Shown here piece by piece: positions 35,845 through 44,485 of a stretch of 58,729 nucleotides of DNA (position 1 is the stretch's first letter; every line of letters starts with the position of its first letter). The notes below the pieces were generated by a model. That model saw nothing but the letters and a program-made list of their open reading frames with translations, did no database searches and had not been told where the DNA came from. The position numbers and the translations under genes are program-made. The DNA lies in assembly GCA_017454675.1 (NCBI GenBank), contig JAFTCN010000031.1, forward strand, positions 1 to 58,729, read 5' to 3'. Origin of the DNA: Clostridia bacterium. GTDB lineage: Bacteria > Bacillota > Clostridia > Oscillospirales > CAG-272.

Positions 35845-37527
35845 ATGGCACATCTGACTGACATCGAAATAGCCCAGGCCTGCAGAATGAGGCCGATATA
35901 CGAGATCGCCGAGCACATCGGCATCCCGGAGGAGTTCGTCGAGCCTTACGGAAAATACAAGGCCAAGATACTCCCGGGAGCCGCTGAAAGCGCCGGAAAG
36001 AAGCCGGGACACCTGGTGCTCGTCACGGCGATGACCCCCACCCCCGCGGGCGAAGGCAAGACGACGACCACCGTCGGCCTTTCCGACGGCCTCTCGAGGA
36101 TAGGGAAGAAGGTCTGCGTCGCGCTGAGGGAACCCTCGCTCGGCCCCGTGTTCGGGATCAAGGGAGGAGCCGCTGGCGGCGGATACGCGCAGGTCGTCCC
36201 GATGGAGGACATCAATCTCCATTTCACCGGCGACTTCCACGCGATAGGCGCCGCGAACAATCTGCTCGCCGCGATGCTCGACAACCACATCCAGCAGGGG
36301 AACGCGCTCGGCATCGACCCTCGCAGGATCACATGGAAGCGCTGTGTCGACATGAACGACAGGCAGCTGCGGTTCATCGTCGACGGCCTCGGCGGAAAGG
36401 TCAACGGAACGCCGCGCGAGGACGGCTTCGACATCACCGTCGCGTCCGAGATAATGGCGGTCTTCTGCCTTTCTTCGTCGCTCGCCGACCTCAAGGAGAG
36501 ACTCGGGCGGATCATCGTAGCCTATACGTACGGCGGAAAGCCGGTCACCGCCTCCGACCTCAAGGCCGTCGGAGCCATGACTGCCCTGCTCAAGGACGCC
36601 CTGAAGCCTAACCTCGTACAGACGCTCGAGGGGACCCCCGCATTCGTGCACGGCGGTCCGTTCGCCAACATCGCGCACGGCTGCAACTCCGTCATCGCGA
36701 CGAGGATGGCGATGAACGTCGCCGACTACGCGGTCACAGAGGCGGGCTTCGGCGCCGATCTCGGAGCCGAGAAGTTCCTTGATATAAAATGCCGCGCCGC
36801 GGGGCTCGTCCCCGACGCCGTGGTCATCGTCGCCACGGTGCGCGCGCTCAAGCTCCACGGCGGAGTGCCGAAGACGGAGCTCGCGAAAGAGGACATCGGG
36901 GCGCTGAAACGCGGACTGCCGAACCTCCTGCGTCACGTGAGGAACATAAGCGAAGTCTACGGGCTGCCCTGCGTCGTGGCGGTGAACAGATTCCCGACCG
37001 ACACCGACAGGGAGATCGACGCGGTGCGCGAGAGCTGCGCCGAACTCGGCGTGAACGCCGTGCTCTCGACCGTATGGGCGGACGGCGGCGCCGGCGGCGT
37101 CGAACTGGCCCGCGAGGTGGTGCGGCTGTGCGATCTTGGCGACAGCAGGAAGACGTTCGGGTATTCGTATCCCGACGAGGCGGGCATAGCGCAGAAGATA
37201 GAGGCGGTCGTGACCCGCGTCTACGGCGGCGACGGCGTCATCTTCACCCCGCAGGCCGAAAAGCAGATCGCGGAGCTTGAGTCTCTAGGATTCGGCAGAC
37301 TGCCCGTCTGCATCGCTAAGACCCAGTATTCCTTCTCTGACGATCCGGCGAAGCTCGGCGCTCCCGAGGGCTTCAAAGTCACGGTGCGCAATGTCAAGGT
37401 CTCAGCCGGCGCGGGATTTACCGTCGCGCTGACCGGCGACATCATGACGATGCCCGGACTGCCGAAAGTCCCTTCCGCCGAAAAGATAGACGTCTCGCCC
37501 GACGGGACGATCAGCGGACTGTTCTGA
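35845..37527 (+). CDS. fhs: Formate-tetrahydrofolate ligase
   Basis: 560 residues; makes 10-formyl-THF from formate, THF and ATP. Motifs: [20 protein letters not shown] (P-loop, about 66-85), [56 protein letters not shown] and [13 protein letters not shown]. Its place as the last gene after purL fits supply of formyl groups for PurN and the AICAR transformylase. In an anaerobe lacking oxygen it may also link to acetogenic or purine-fermenting flux, but nothing in the window shows that. Confidence 0.95.
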   Translation: MAHLTDIEIAQACRMRPIYEIAEHIGIPEEFVEPYGKYKAKILPGAAESAGKKPGHLVLVTAMTPTPAGEGKTTTTVGLSDGLSRIGKKVCVALREPSLGPVFGIKGGAAGGGYAQVVPMEDINLHFTGDFHAIGAANNLLAAMLDNHIQQGNALGIDPRRITWKRCVDMNDRQLRFIVDGLGGKVNGTPREDGFDITVASEIMAVFCLSSSLADLKERLGRIIVAYTYGGKPVTASDLKAVGAMTALLKDALKPNLVQTLEGTPAFVHGGPFANIAHGCNSVIATRMAMNVADYAVTEAGFGADLGAEKFLDIKCRAAGLVPDAVVIVATVRALKLHGGVPKTELAKEDIGALKRGLPNLLRHVRNISEVYGLPCVVAVNRFPTDTDREIDAVRESCAELGVNAVLSTVWADGGAGGVELAREVVRLCDLGDSRKTFGYSYPDEAGIAQKIEAVVTRVYGGDGVIFTPQAEKQIAELESLGFGRLPVCIAKTQYSFSDDPAKLGAPEGFKVTVRNVKVSAGAGFTVALTGDIMTMPGLPKVPSAEKIDVSPDGTISGLF

Positions 37528-37601
37528 CGGGAGCGGAGTCCCGCCGCACGCGCAGGACGCCGGTAAAGATATACAACTTCAACTGAAAGAGGAAAACAAG
37601 G

Positions 37602-38903
37602 ATGACACAGAGAAGAGCCGTAGTTTTTTCATGCGACGCGATGGTATACGAGGATATCGAATATCTTCTCGGAAAATCGAAGAGGTTCGCCGATCTCGTA
37701 TCCGGCGGCGCGATGGTCAAGCGCACCCGCACGATCTACCCTACGGTCACATACCCCGCACACACGGCGATGTCGACCGGCTGCTATCCCGACAAGAACG
37801 GGGTGTACAACAATTCAGAGTTCCACCCGGGCATGCTGAAGAACGTCCCCTGGAACTGGTTCGCAAAGGCCATAAAGTGCCCCGACATCTTTACGGCCGC
37901 CAAAAAGGCCGGACTTACCACCGCATGCGTCTTCTGGCCGGTGACCGCCGGACACGAATACATCGACTACAACTTCCCCGAATACTGGCCGCAGACGCCC
38001 GAGGAGACGAACAAAGAGGCCTTCCTCAGGGCGGGGACCACGGAAAAGCTCTGGGACGAGTGCATCGAGCCCCACCTCGGGGACGTGAAGATCCGCAGCC
38101 ATCCCGGAACCGACGACTTCCTCGTCGAAGTGGCATGCGACATGATAAAGCGGTACAGGCCGCATCTTCTGATGCTCCACACCGGTGACCTCGATTCGTT
38201 CAGACACCGCAGCGGACTATTCAACGATCTGATCAGACGCGGCTGCGACGACGCCGAGCGCTGGCTCTTCGATCTCATGGATGCCGCGAAGGAGGCCGGA
38301 GTCTTCGAGGACACCGATTTCTTCCTCACCTCCGACCACGGCCAGCTCGAGATCGTGAGGTCGGTAAAGCCGAACGTTATCCTCGCCGACAACGGGCTCA
38401 TCGACGTTGGTCCCGACGGTACTCTCACCGACTGGAAAGCGTACTGCCTGTCGGCCGGCATGTCGGCGCAGATCATACTCAAGGACCCGTCTGATTGGGA
38501 GGTCTACGACAGGACTTACGAAGTGCTGAAGCATATGCGCGACGAGGGCATCTACGGCATAAGCGAGGTCTACACCGCCGAGGAGGCGGAAAAGCTCGAG
38601 CATCTCGCCGGCAGGTTCTCCTTCGTCCTCGAGACCGACGGGTACTCGTCGTTCGCCGAGGGCTGGACCAGACCGATCGTGCGGCCGCTCGATCTTTCCG
38701 ACTACCGCTTCGGCAGAGCGACGCACGGGTACTATCCCGACAAGGGCCCTCAGCCGGTATTTATCGGATACGGTCCCGACATAAAGCCGGGCGTCGTGCT
38801 CGAGCGCAGGCCTACCGTCGACGAAGCCCCGACATACGCCAGGGTACTGGGCGTCGGGATGCCCTGGGCCGACGGACACGCCATCGACGAGTTCTTCGTC
38901 TGA
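37602..38903 (+). CDS. Nucleotide pyrophosphatase/phosphodiesterase-type protein
   Basis: 433 residues of the alkaline phosphatase superfamily, NPP branch. IYPTVTYPAHTAMSTGCYPD carries the Thr nucleophile. HTGDLDSFRHRSG and FLTSDHGQLEI supply the Asp/His metal ligands, and RATHGYYPDKGPQPVFIGYG the late His. Members hydrolyse phosphodiester or phosphomonoester bonds of nucleotides, lipids or sugars. There is no signal peptide. It follows fhs after 74 nt with its own GAAAGAGG; rsmE begins 9 nt after its stop. Confidence 0.85.
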   Translation: MTQRRAVVFSCDAMVYEDIEYLLGKSKRFADLVSGGAMVKRTRTIYPTVTYPAHTAMSTGCYPDKNGVYNNSEFHPGMLKNVPWNWFAKAIKCPDIFTAAKKAGLTTACVFWPVTAGHEYIDYNFPEYWPQTPEETNKEAFLRAGTTEKLWDECIEPHLGDVKIRSHPGTDDFLVEVACDMIKRYRPHLLMLHTGDLDSFRHRSGLFNDLIRRGCDDAERWLFDLMDAAKEAGVFEDTDFFLTSDHGQLEIVRSVKPNVILADNGLIDVGPDGTLTDWKAYCLSAGMSAQIILKDPSDWEVYDRTYEVLKHMRDEGIYGISEVYTAEEAEKLEHLAGRFSFVLETDGYSSFAEGWTRPIVRPLDLSDYRFGRATHGYYPDKGPQPVFIGYGPDIKPGVVLERRPTVDEAPTYARVLGVGMPWADGHAIDEFFV

Positions 38904-38912
38904 CAGACTCTC

Positions 38913-39662
38913 ATGCCGAGGTTCTTTCTGCCTCCGTCAGACTGCCGGGGCGACTTCATCGCTCTTTCCGGCGGCGACGCGTATCACGTCTCCCGCTCGC
39001 TGCGGATGGCGGTCGGCGACGGTCTCACCGTCTGCGACGGCAGCGGCAGCGATATCGTATGCGTCATCGATTCGTTCTCCGAAGGGAAGGTGCTGCTTCG
39101 CGTGACTGAGAGGCGGCGCAGCGTCAGCGAGATGCCGGTCGCAGTCACTGTGTATCAGGCGCTCGTCAAGGGAGACCGCCTAGATACCGCTGTCCGCAAA
39201 TCCGTGGAGTGCGGGGCATCGGAGATCGTTCTCTTCGAAGGAGAGCGGTCGATACTGCGCGCCGATGCTCTGAACTCCGGGAAACTCGAACGCTACCGCA
39301 GGATCGCGGCCGAGGCCGCGGGCCAGAGCGGACGCGGGATCGTTCCCGCCGTGTCGTTCTGCGGAGGGGGAGAGAAGCCCGCGGGCTTTCGCGAGGCGGC
39401 AGATTCCGCCGCGAAATCGGAAATATCGCTCTTCTGCTACGAGGGCGAGACTGACACGCCGATAGGCCGCGCCCTCCCCGGCAGCCCGCCGGCTTCTCTC
39501 TCGTTCATCATCGGTCCCGAGGGAGGTTTTTCGCTCTCCGAGGCCGGCTATGCCGCGGAGCGGGGTCTCACTGCCGTCTCGCTCGGAAAACGGATACTCC
39601 GGACCGAGAGCGCTGCGCCCTTCGTCCTTGCCTGCATCTCCTTCAAATACGAACTATCATAA
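38913..39662 (+). CDS. rsmE: 16S rRNA m3U1498 methyltransferase RsmE
   Basis: 249 residues; methylates U1498 of 16S rRNA with S-adenosylmethionine. N-terminal PUA-like part (MPRFFLPPSD; HVSRSLRMAVGD) and C-terminal SPOUT knot (LVKGDRLDTAVRKSVECGA, LSFIIGPEGGFSLSE, VSLGKRILRTESAAPFVLAC). It is only 9 nt behind the NPP-type gene and lacks a strong ribosome site, so coupled translation is likely. Confidence 0.93.
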   Translation: MPRFFLPPSDCRGDFIALSGGDAYHVSRSLRMAVGDGLTVCDGSGSDIVCVIDSFSEGKVLLRVTERRRSVSEMPVAVTVYQALVKGDRLDTAVRKSVECGASEIVLFEGERSILRADALNSGKLERYRRIAAEAAGQSGRGIVPAVSFCGGGEKPAGFREAADSAAKSEISLFCYEGETDTPIGRALPGSPPASLSFIIGPEGGFSLSEAGYAAERGLTAVSLGKRILRTESAAPFVLACISFKYELS

Positions 39663-39747
39663 ATACCCCGATTTTTCACACAGGTCCTGACTATCATAAA
39701 ATCCGCGCGCCGGGCGGAAGCCGCGCGCAAGACAGGAAGTATACATC

Positions 39748-41310
39748 ATGAATCCAACAATGATCATCACCACGGCTCTCATCGTCGTGTTCTTCGCGGG
39801 TATGACCCTTATCGGTATAAGGTCGAGAAAACACGCCTCGGACGTCAACGGGTTCGTGCTCGGATCGAGGTCGGTGGGCCCCTGGCTCTCGGCCTTCGCC
39901 TTCGGCACCTCGTATTTCTCCGCCGTAATCTTCGTCGGCTACGCCGGGCAGTTCGGCTGGAACTTCGGGATAGCCTCGACATGGATCGGTCTCGGCAACG
40001 CGTTCATCGGCTCGCTGCTGGCATGGCTGATACTGGGCAGACGCACCAGGATCATGACCCAGCATCTGTCGAGCCGCACGATGCCGGACTTCTTCGGCTC
40101 GAGATTCCTCTCGCCCGGACTCAAGGTCGCGGCGTCGGTCATAACCTTCATCTTTCTCGTGCCTTACACCGCGTCGCTCTACAACGGTCTCTCGAGGCTC
40201 TTCTCGATGGCATACAACGGCATCGACTACTCGGTGTGCGTCATCATCATGGCAGTACTCACGGGTACTTATGTCGTGATAGGCGGGTATATGGCGACGG
40301 CTCTCAACGACTTCATTCAGGGCATGATAATGCTGGGCGGCATCGCCGCGGTCATCATCGCGGTGATAAAGGCGAACGGAGGCCTGAGCGCGGCTATGGA
40401 GAAGCTCGCGACGGGTGAGAACGGCGGATGGGAATACGCGTCGTTCCTCGGAAAAGACCCGGTCTTCCTGCTGTTCGTCGTGCTGCTTACCTCGCTCGGG
40501 ACCTGGGGACTGCCCCAGATGGTGGGGAAGTTCTACGCGATAAAGAACGAGGACTCGATCAAGAAGGGAACCGTCATCTCGACCGTATTTGCATTGATCG
40601 TGGCCGGCGGATGCTATTTCCTCGGCGGATTCGGAAGACTTTATGACGTGGACGTCGCCGCGGAAGGCTTCGACGCCATAATACCCCATATGCTGTCGAC
40701 CCTCTCGCCCGCGATCATAGGCATAGTGATAGTGCTGGTGCTGTCGGCATCGATGTCCACCCTCTCGTCGCTGGTGCTGACGAGCGCCTCGACGATCACT
40801 CTCGACTTCATAAACCCGCTCTTCCCGAAAAAGGACATGTCGGAGAAAAAGAAGATGATCGTCATGAGGTCCTTCATACTCGTCTTCATAGTCATCTCGG
40901 CGCTGATAGCCATCTTCCAGGCGAAGAGCAAAAACGTGTTCATCGCTCAGATGATGGGCGTCTCGTGGGGCGCTCTCGCGGGTTCTTTCCTCGCGCCTTT
41001 CCTCTACGGACTGTATATGAGGAAGACATCGAAGGCGGCTGTCATCGCCTCGTTCGTCTGGGGCACGGGACTCGAGATCCTCCAGCTGCTCGTCTCGCTC
41101 GGCGCCGTCGACGTATCGTCGGTGCCTCTGATCTCGTTCATCTTCCGCAACTCGATCTACTCCGGAGTCTTCGCCATGGTAGGCGGTCTCGTTATCGTGC
41201 CGGTTGTTAGCCTGCTCACTCCGAAGAGCCGTCCGTCGAACGTGGCGGAAGTGTTCTCCTGCTACGATACCAGCAGGACCGTCGGCATCACCGACAACCT
41301 CGGCAGATGA
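39748..41310 (+). CDS. Sodium:solute symporter family transporter
   Basis: 520 residues with about 13 hydrophobic segments, typical of the SSS (PutP/SGLT-like) family. Conserved pieces: GFVLGSRSVGPWLSAFAFG (start of helix 2), RTMPDFFGSRFLSPGLK, GLSRLFSMAYNG and LVLSASMSTLSSLVLTSAST. It moves an organic solute with sodium across the membrane; the substrate (sugar, amino acid, nucleoside or carboxylate) cannot be told from sequence. The gene stands between rsmE and a strongly promoted surface protein. Confidence 0.88.
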   Translation: MNPTMIITTALIVVFFAGMTLIGIRSRKHASDVNGFVLGSRSVGPWLSAFAFGTSYFSAVIFVGYAGQFGWNFGIASTWIGLGNAFIGSLLAWLILGRRTRIMTQHLSSRTMPDFFGSRFLSPGLKVAASVITFIFLVPYTASLYNGLSRLFSMAYNGIDYSVCVIIMAVLTGTYVVIGGYMATALNDFIQGMIMLGGIAAVIIAVIKANGGLSAAMEKLATGENGGWEYASFLGKDPVFLLFVVLLTSLGTWGLPQMVGKFYAIKNEDSIKKGTVISTVFALIVAGGCYFLGGFGRLYDVDVAAEGFDAIIPHMLSTLSPAIIGIVIVLVLSASMSTLSSLVLTSASTITLDFINPLFPKKDMSEKKKMIVMRSFILVFIVISALIAIFQAKSKNVFIAQMMGVSWGALAGSFLAPFLYGLYMRKTSKAAVIASFVWGTGLEILQLLVSLGAVDVSSVPLISFIFRNSIYSGVFAMVGGLVIVPVVSLLTPKSRPSNVAEVFSCYDTSRTVGITDNLGR

Positions 41311-41408
41311 TCACCGGTCCGCGGGATCATATTATTGAAAAATAATTGTAAAATAGTATTTTATTGCAGTTATTACCCGTAACAGGCGCCGTTTCGACAA
41401 ATATCCGC

Positions 41409-41437
41409 TTGACAACCGCGCTCCCGTTGTGTATAAT
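41409..41437 (+). promoter_or_regulatory. Perfect consensus promoter of the surface protein gene
   Basis: TTGACA (41409-41414), 17-bp spacer, TATAAT (41432-41437). A ~60-nt leader and AGGAGG follow. A very strong expression signal. Confidence 0.9.
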
Positions 41438-41503
41438 TATCGAGAACAGGAGCGGACAACGCTAACAAGACTATTTTTATCATTCACCATAGGAGGAAAC
41501 AAA

Positions 41504-42553
41504 ATGAAAAAGATCATGACAGCCGTGCTTATCCTTGCACTCGCCGTCACAATGTGCCTGCCGGCATCCGCCACATCCGCGGCGAAGGCCAGAGACATCA
41601 CCGACGAGGTCAAGGTAGCCACCGTCATCGAGATGTATCAGAACAAGCTCCCGATCGTGAGAGCAGACGCCATCTTCATGGATGCCAACGACTACACCAA
41701 CGATACGAAGGCAGCCGACTGGACCGCTCCCGGAACCGGCACACGCCAGATCACCGTTGTCGGTGACACCGGATGGACGAACTTCAACAACGACCAGAAC
41801 TTCTGGATCGACGCCGACAAGGAAGGCGCTCTCTTCATGTATCCCTGCATCTGGTCCAATATCTCAGGCCCCATGACTTATGACTTCGAGATCAAGGAAG
41901 ACGGCCTCTACGAATTCGTAGTGGTCGGCTGCGCCCAGATCAAGGAAGAGGCAGTCGGCAACGACGCCAAGGACAGAGGATTCTCGATCTCGGTTGACGG
42001 CGGAGAGAAGGTACAGGTTAACATCTCCGACACGCTCGGCGTTTTCAGAGACTATTCCTACACCTATTCCATTGAAGAGGCGAAGGCCGCCGAGATCACT
42101 ACCGCCAACGGCGTGAACTCCAAGTTCTTCCAGCTCTGCTACTACTACAACATAGTCATGGATCTCAAGAAGGGCCAGCACACCTTCGAATACTGGCACC
42201 TTGAATACAGCGGCGCCGAGGATCTCCATGCCGGCAACAGCTCGAGACTCAACTTCGCCGGTGCTTACGTACAGGCCGCTCTGACCGATGCCGAGCTTGC
42301 CTCCTACGTGTATCCCGAGGTCACCACGGAAGAGCCGACCACCAAGGCCGTTACGACCAAGGCTCCCGTTACGACCAAGGCTTCCGAGACCGATGCTCCC
42401 ACCGCCGATGCCGGCACCACAGCCGCTCCCACCGTGACCACCGCCGCTCCGACGACCGGTAAAACGGAAGAGAAGGGCTGCGCTTCCGTCACGCTCGGAG
42501 GCATAGTCGTTGTGGCTGCCGTTCTGGGCTTCGCCTGGAAGGCACGCCGCTGA
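41504..42553 (+). CDS. Secreted surface protein with Thr-rich stalk and Gly-Cys anchor tail
   Basis: 349 residues, ATG after TAGGAGGAAACAAA. Sec signal peptide (1-26, ...LALAVTMCLPASATSA). Residues about 30-265 form a beta-rich, Trp/Tyr-rich domain resembling a carbohydrate-binding jelly roll (YDFEIKEDGLYEFVVVGCAQ; GQHTFEYWHLEYSG). Residues about 270-325 are a Thr/Ala/Pro repeat stalk (TTKAVTTKAPVTTKASETDA). The tail is EEKGCASVTLGGIVVVAAVL, ending in KARR: a Gly-Cys motif, hydrophobic span and basic end, as in the GDPD-like protein at 8390. The perfect promoter and ribosome site point to high expression. Function is unknown, probably glycan binding at the surface. Confidence 0.8.
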   Translation: MKKIMTAVLILALAVTMCLPASATSAAKARDITDEVKVATVIEMYQNKLPIVRADAIFMDANDYTNDTKAADWTAPGTGTRQITVVGDTGWTNFNNDQNFWIDADKEGALFMYPCIWSNISGPMTYDFEIKEDGLYEFVVVGCAQIKEEAVGNDAKDRGFSISVDGGEKVQVNISDTLGVFRDYSYTYSIEEAKAAEITTANGVNSKFFQLCYYYNIVMDLKKGQHTFEYWHLEYSGAEDLHAGNSSRLNFAGAYVQAALTDAELASYVYPEVTTEEPTTKAVTTKAPVTTKASETDAPTADAGTTAAPTVTTAAPTTGKTEEKGCASVTLGGIVVVAAVLGFAWKARR

Positions 42554-42607
42554 CTTTAAAGGACGCATAAAAAACGGTCCCGTCCGATCTGCGGACAGGA
42601 TCCGGTA

Positions 42608-42648
42608 ACAGATATCCCCGGGACGGTCTCCGTCCCGGGGATATCTGT
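42608..42648. terminator. Long perfect hairpin at a convergent junction
   Basis: A perfect 19-bp stem with a 3-base loop (arms begin ACAGATATCCCC and end GGGGATATCTGT). It lies between the convergent surface protein and thioesterase genes. Neither side has a good T-tract, so it may act as a bidirectional block or as an mRNA 3' stabiliser. Confidence 0.7.
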
Positions 42649-42703
42649 CAGGTCTGATATGCGGCGCGCCGGCGGGCCGGTACGGGAAGGCGGTGCGCCT
42701 GTT

Positions 42704-43441
42704 TTATTTGACGGGAAGATCGGAGAAGACCATACGCGCCTCGGTCCCTGTGGAGCCGTCCGCTCTTATGCTGCGGAACCAGCGCGATCCGCCTTCCTCC
42801 GCACAGAGAACTGTGAATTCGGAACTGACGGGCGCCTCGTTCTGATAGTTTATCGTCATCGAAGACACGTATTTACCGAGCATCTCGCGCGGTTCGAGGA
42901 ATCCGAGGAACATCGCGGGATAAACGGTGTTGTTCATGTGCATGTTCTCGTCACAGTCGGAATAGACTACCGTGTGCTTCCCGAGCTCTGAGAACACGGC
43001 GTCTTTCCCCGGTCTTGCGCGCAGCGGGGCGGACAGGTCGAGCTCCTCCTCATCCGTGCCGAATCCCAGCGGCACCGCGTCGACTCTGGCGAGGCGTCGG
43101 GTGCCGGTATCGATGACGCCCCAGACCGTTTTCATGGCGGCGACCTTCCTCCCGCTTTCGTACATCACCGTGTTCCGGTCGAATACGAATCCGCCGGAGG
43201 AGGCGAGCCAGGTCCTTACGGTCAGGCGGCGCGGAGCCTCGAGAGGTACATAAACGTCGAGCGCTGCGCGCGTGAGTATGAGCGCGTGTCCTCCGCGCCT
43301 GATCTCGCCGACCGTCGGGCCGTATTTTTCGTGCTCAAGGTTCGCGGCTTCCTGAAGATACCGCATGACCGAACTCACAGACATATGACCGTTGAAGTCG
43401 CAGTCGTATGAGCCCGTCGTGAATTCCGCCGTCATTATCAT
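42704..43441 (-). CDS. Acyl-ACP thioesterase
   Basis: 245 residues, or 243 from the second ATG at 43435. It has two hot-dog domains. The first starts YDCDFNGHMSVSSVMRYLQE. The second carries the catalytic set DxNxHxNN as YSDCDENMHMNNTVYPAM. This matches bacterial FatA-like acyl-ACP thioesterases, which release free fatty acids from acyl-ACP. RLTVRTWLASSGGFVFDRN is another family segment. It is a single-gene unit with its own promoter. Confidence 0.88.
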   Translation of the reverse strand: MIMTAEFTTGSYDCDFNGHMSVSSVMRYLQEAANLEHEKYGPTVGEIRRGGHALILTRAALDVYVPLEAPRRLTVRTWLASSGGFVFDRNTVMYESGRKVAAMKTVWGVIDTGTRRLARVDAVPLGFGTDEEELDLSAPLRARPGKDAVFSELGKHTVVYSDCDENMHMNNTVYPAMFLGFLEPREMLGKYVSSMTINYQNEAPVSSEFTVLCAEEGGSRWFRSIRADGSTGTEARMVFSDLPVK

Positions 43442-43496
43442 AATAATTCACTCTGCCCGTCCGCGTCCGCGGAACGTGATCCTTTCTCTTGCTTAA

Positions 43497-43525
43497 ATTA
43501 TACTATATTTGTCAGATTAAATCAA
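43497..43525 (-). promoter_or_regulatory. Promoter of the thioesterase gene
   Basis: On the minus strand: TTGATT (43520-43525), 17-bp spacer, TATAAT (43497-43502). Confidence 0.7.
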
Positions 43526-43606
43526 TCATTATCGCGCGCCGCGCCGTGTTTTTGTGCGCCGCGGTAAAACGCCGCCCGCGCCGCGCAAATATCGGTTCGA
43601 AAAGAC

Positions 43607-43635
43607 TTGACAAATATAAATGAGGGTAGTATAAT
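43607..43635 (+). promoter_or_regulatory. Perfect consensus promoter of trpF
   Basis: TTGACA (43607-43612), 17-bp spacer, TATAAT (43630-43635), about 70 nt before the TTG start codon. Confidence 0.88.
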
Positions 43636-43702
43636 ACGAACGGGAGCGAAAGGTTTTTCGTACCGTTCCGTCAATGAATCACGAAAGCGAGGATAGACCG
43701 CT

Positions 43703-44329
43703 TTGAGTACAAAGATTAAATTCTGCGGACTGACCAGAGCCCGCGATATAGAGGCCGCCAACCGGCTCATGCCCGAGTTCATCGGGTTCGTATTCGTCCC
43801 AAACAGCAAGCGCTGCGTTTCTCCTGATCTCGCCGACGTTTTCCGCAGGATGCTCGACCCCGGCATCAGCGCCGTAGGGGTGTTCATGAACGACGAACCC
43901 TCTTTCATCGTCGAACTCGTTAAGGCAGGGATCATCGACGCGGTACAGCTCCACGGCGGAGAGGACAGGAACTATATATCCAAACTCAAGGCAAAGATCG
44001 ACAGGCCGGTCATAAAATCGTTCAGGATAAGGACTGCTGATGATATCGAGAGAGTAAAGAACTGTCCGGCCGATTATGTCCTCCTTGACACCGGGGCCGA
44101 CAGCGGGAAGCAGCTCGACTGGAGCATGCTGACCGATCCCGGAAGGCAGTTCATTCTCGCAGGAGGACTCACTCCCGAGAACGTCGGGATCGCGATAGAG
44201 CGGATCCGGCCGTTCGGTGTCGACGTGAGCTCCGGCATCGAGACCGGCGGATACAAGGACGCCGCCAAGATGACGGACTTCGCCGAAGCGGTGAGAAACG
44301 CCGACCGGCAGACCGAAGTACGCGGATGA
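43703..44329 (+). CDS. trpF: Phosphoribosylanthranilate isomerase TrpF
   Basis: 208 residues; isomerises PRA to CdRP in tryptophan synthesis. Motifs: IKFCGLTRARDIEAAN (catalytic Cys), FIGFVFVPNSKRCVSP, AVQLHGGED, DYVLLDTGADSGKQLDW (catalytic Asp) and FILAGGLTPENVGIAI, then GVDVSSGIETGGYKD. The start is a TTG, 9 nt after GCGAGGA. The gene stands alone: no other trp gene is in the window. In this setting it may be a scattered trp gene or serve another isomerisation, but the active-site residues are intact. Confidence 0.93.
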   Translation: MSTKIKFCGLTRARDIEAANRLMPEFIGFVFVPNSKRCVSPDLADVFRRMLDPGISAVGVFMNDEPSFIVELVKAGIIDAVQLHGGEDRNYISKLKAKIDRPVIKSFRIRTADDIERVKNCPADYVLLDTGADSGKQLDWSMLTDPGRQFILAGGLTPENVGIAIERIRPFGVDVSSGIETGGYKDAAKMTDFAEAVRNADRQTEVRG

Positions 44330-44407
44330 ATCTGCGGAAGTCCGGATGAACTCAATGACAGACGGCGGTTCCGACTGCCGTCTTTTCTTTTTCCGCACCG
44401 CGTTTTC

Positions 44408-44436
44408 TTGACAAATCAGGGAGTAAATAGTATAAT
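44408..44436 (+). promoter_or_regulatory. Perfect consensus promoter of tldD-tldE
   Basis: TTGACA (44408-44413), 17-bp spacer, TATAAT (44431-44436), about 50 nt before the tldD start. Confidence 0.88.
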
Positions 44437-44485
44437 ATTCTCAAGTTTTAAACACCAAGCCCGAAAACAGTTATCGGAAAGGAAT

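Noticed and set aside
36333..36611. Alternative gene inside fhs
   Set aside because: Arg-rich frame without start signal; fhs is intact across it.
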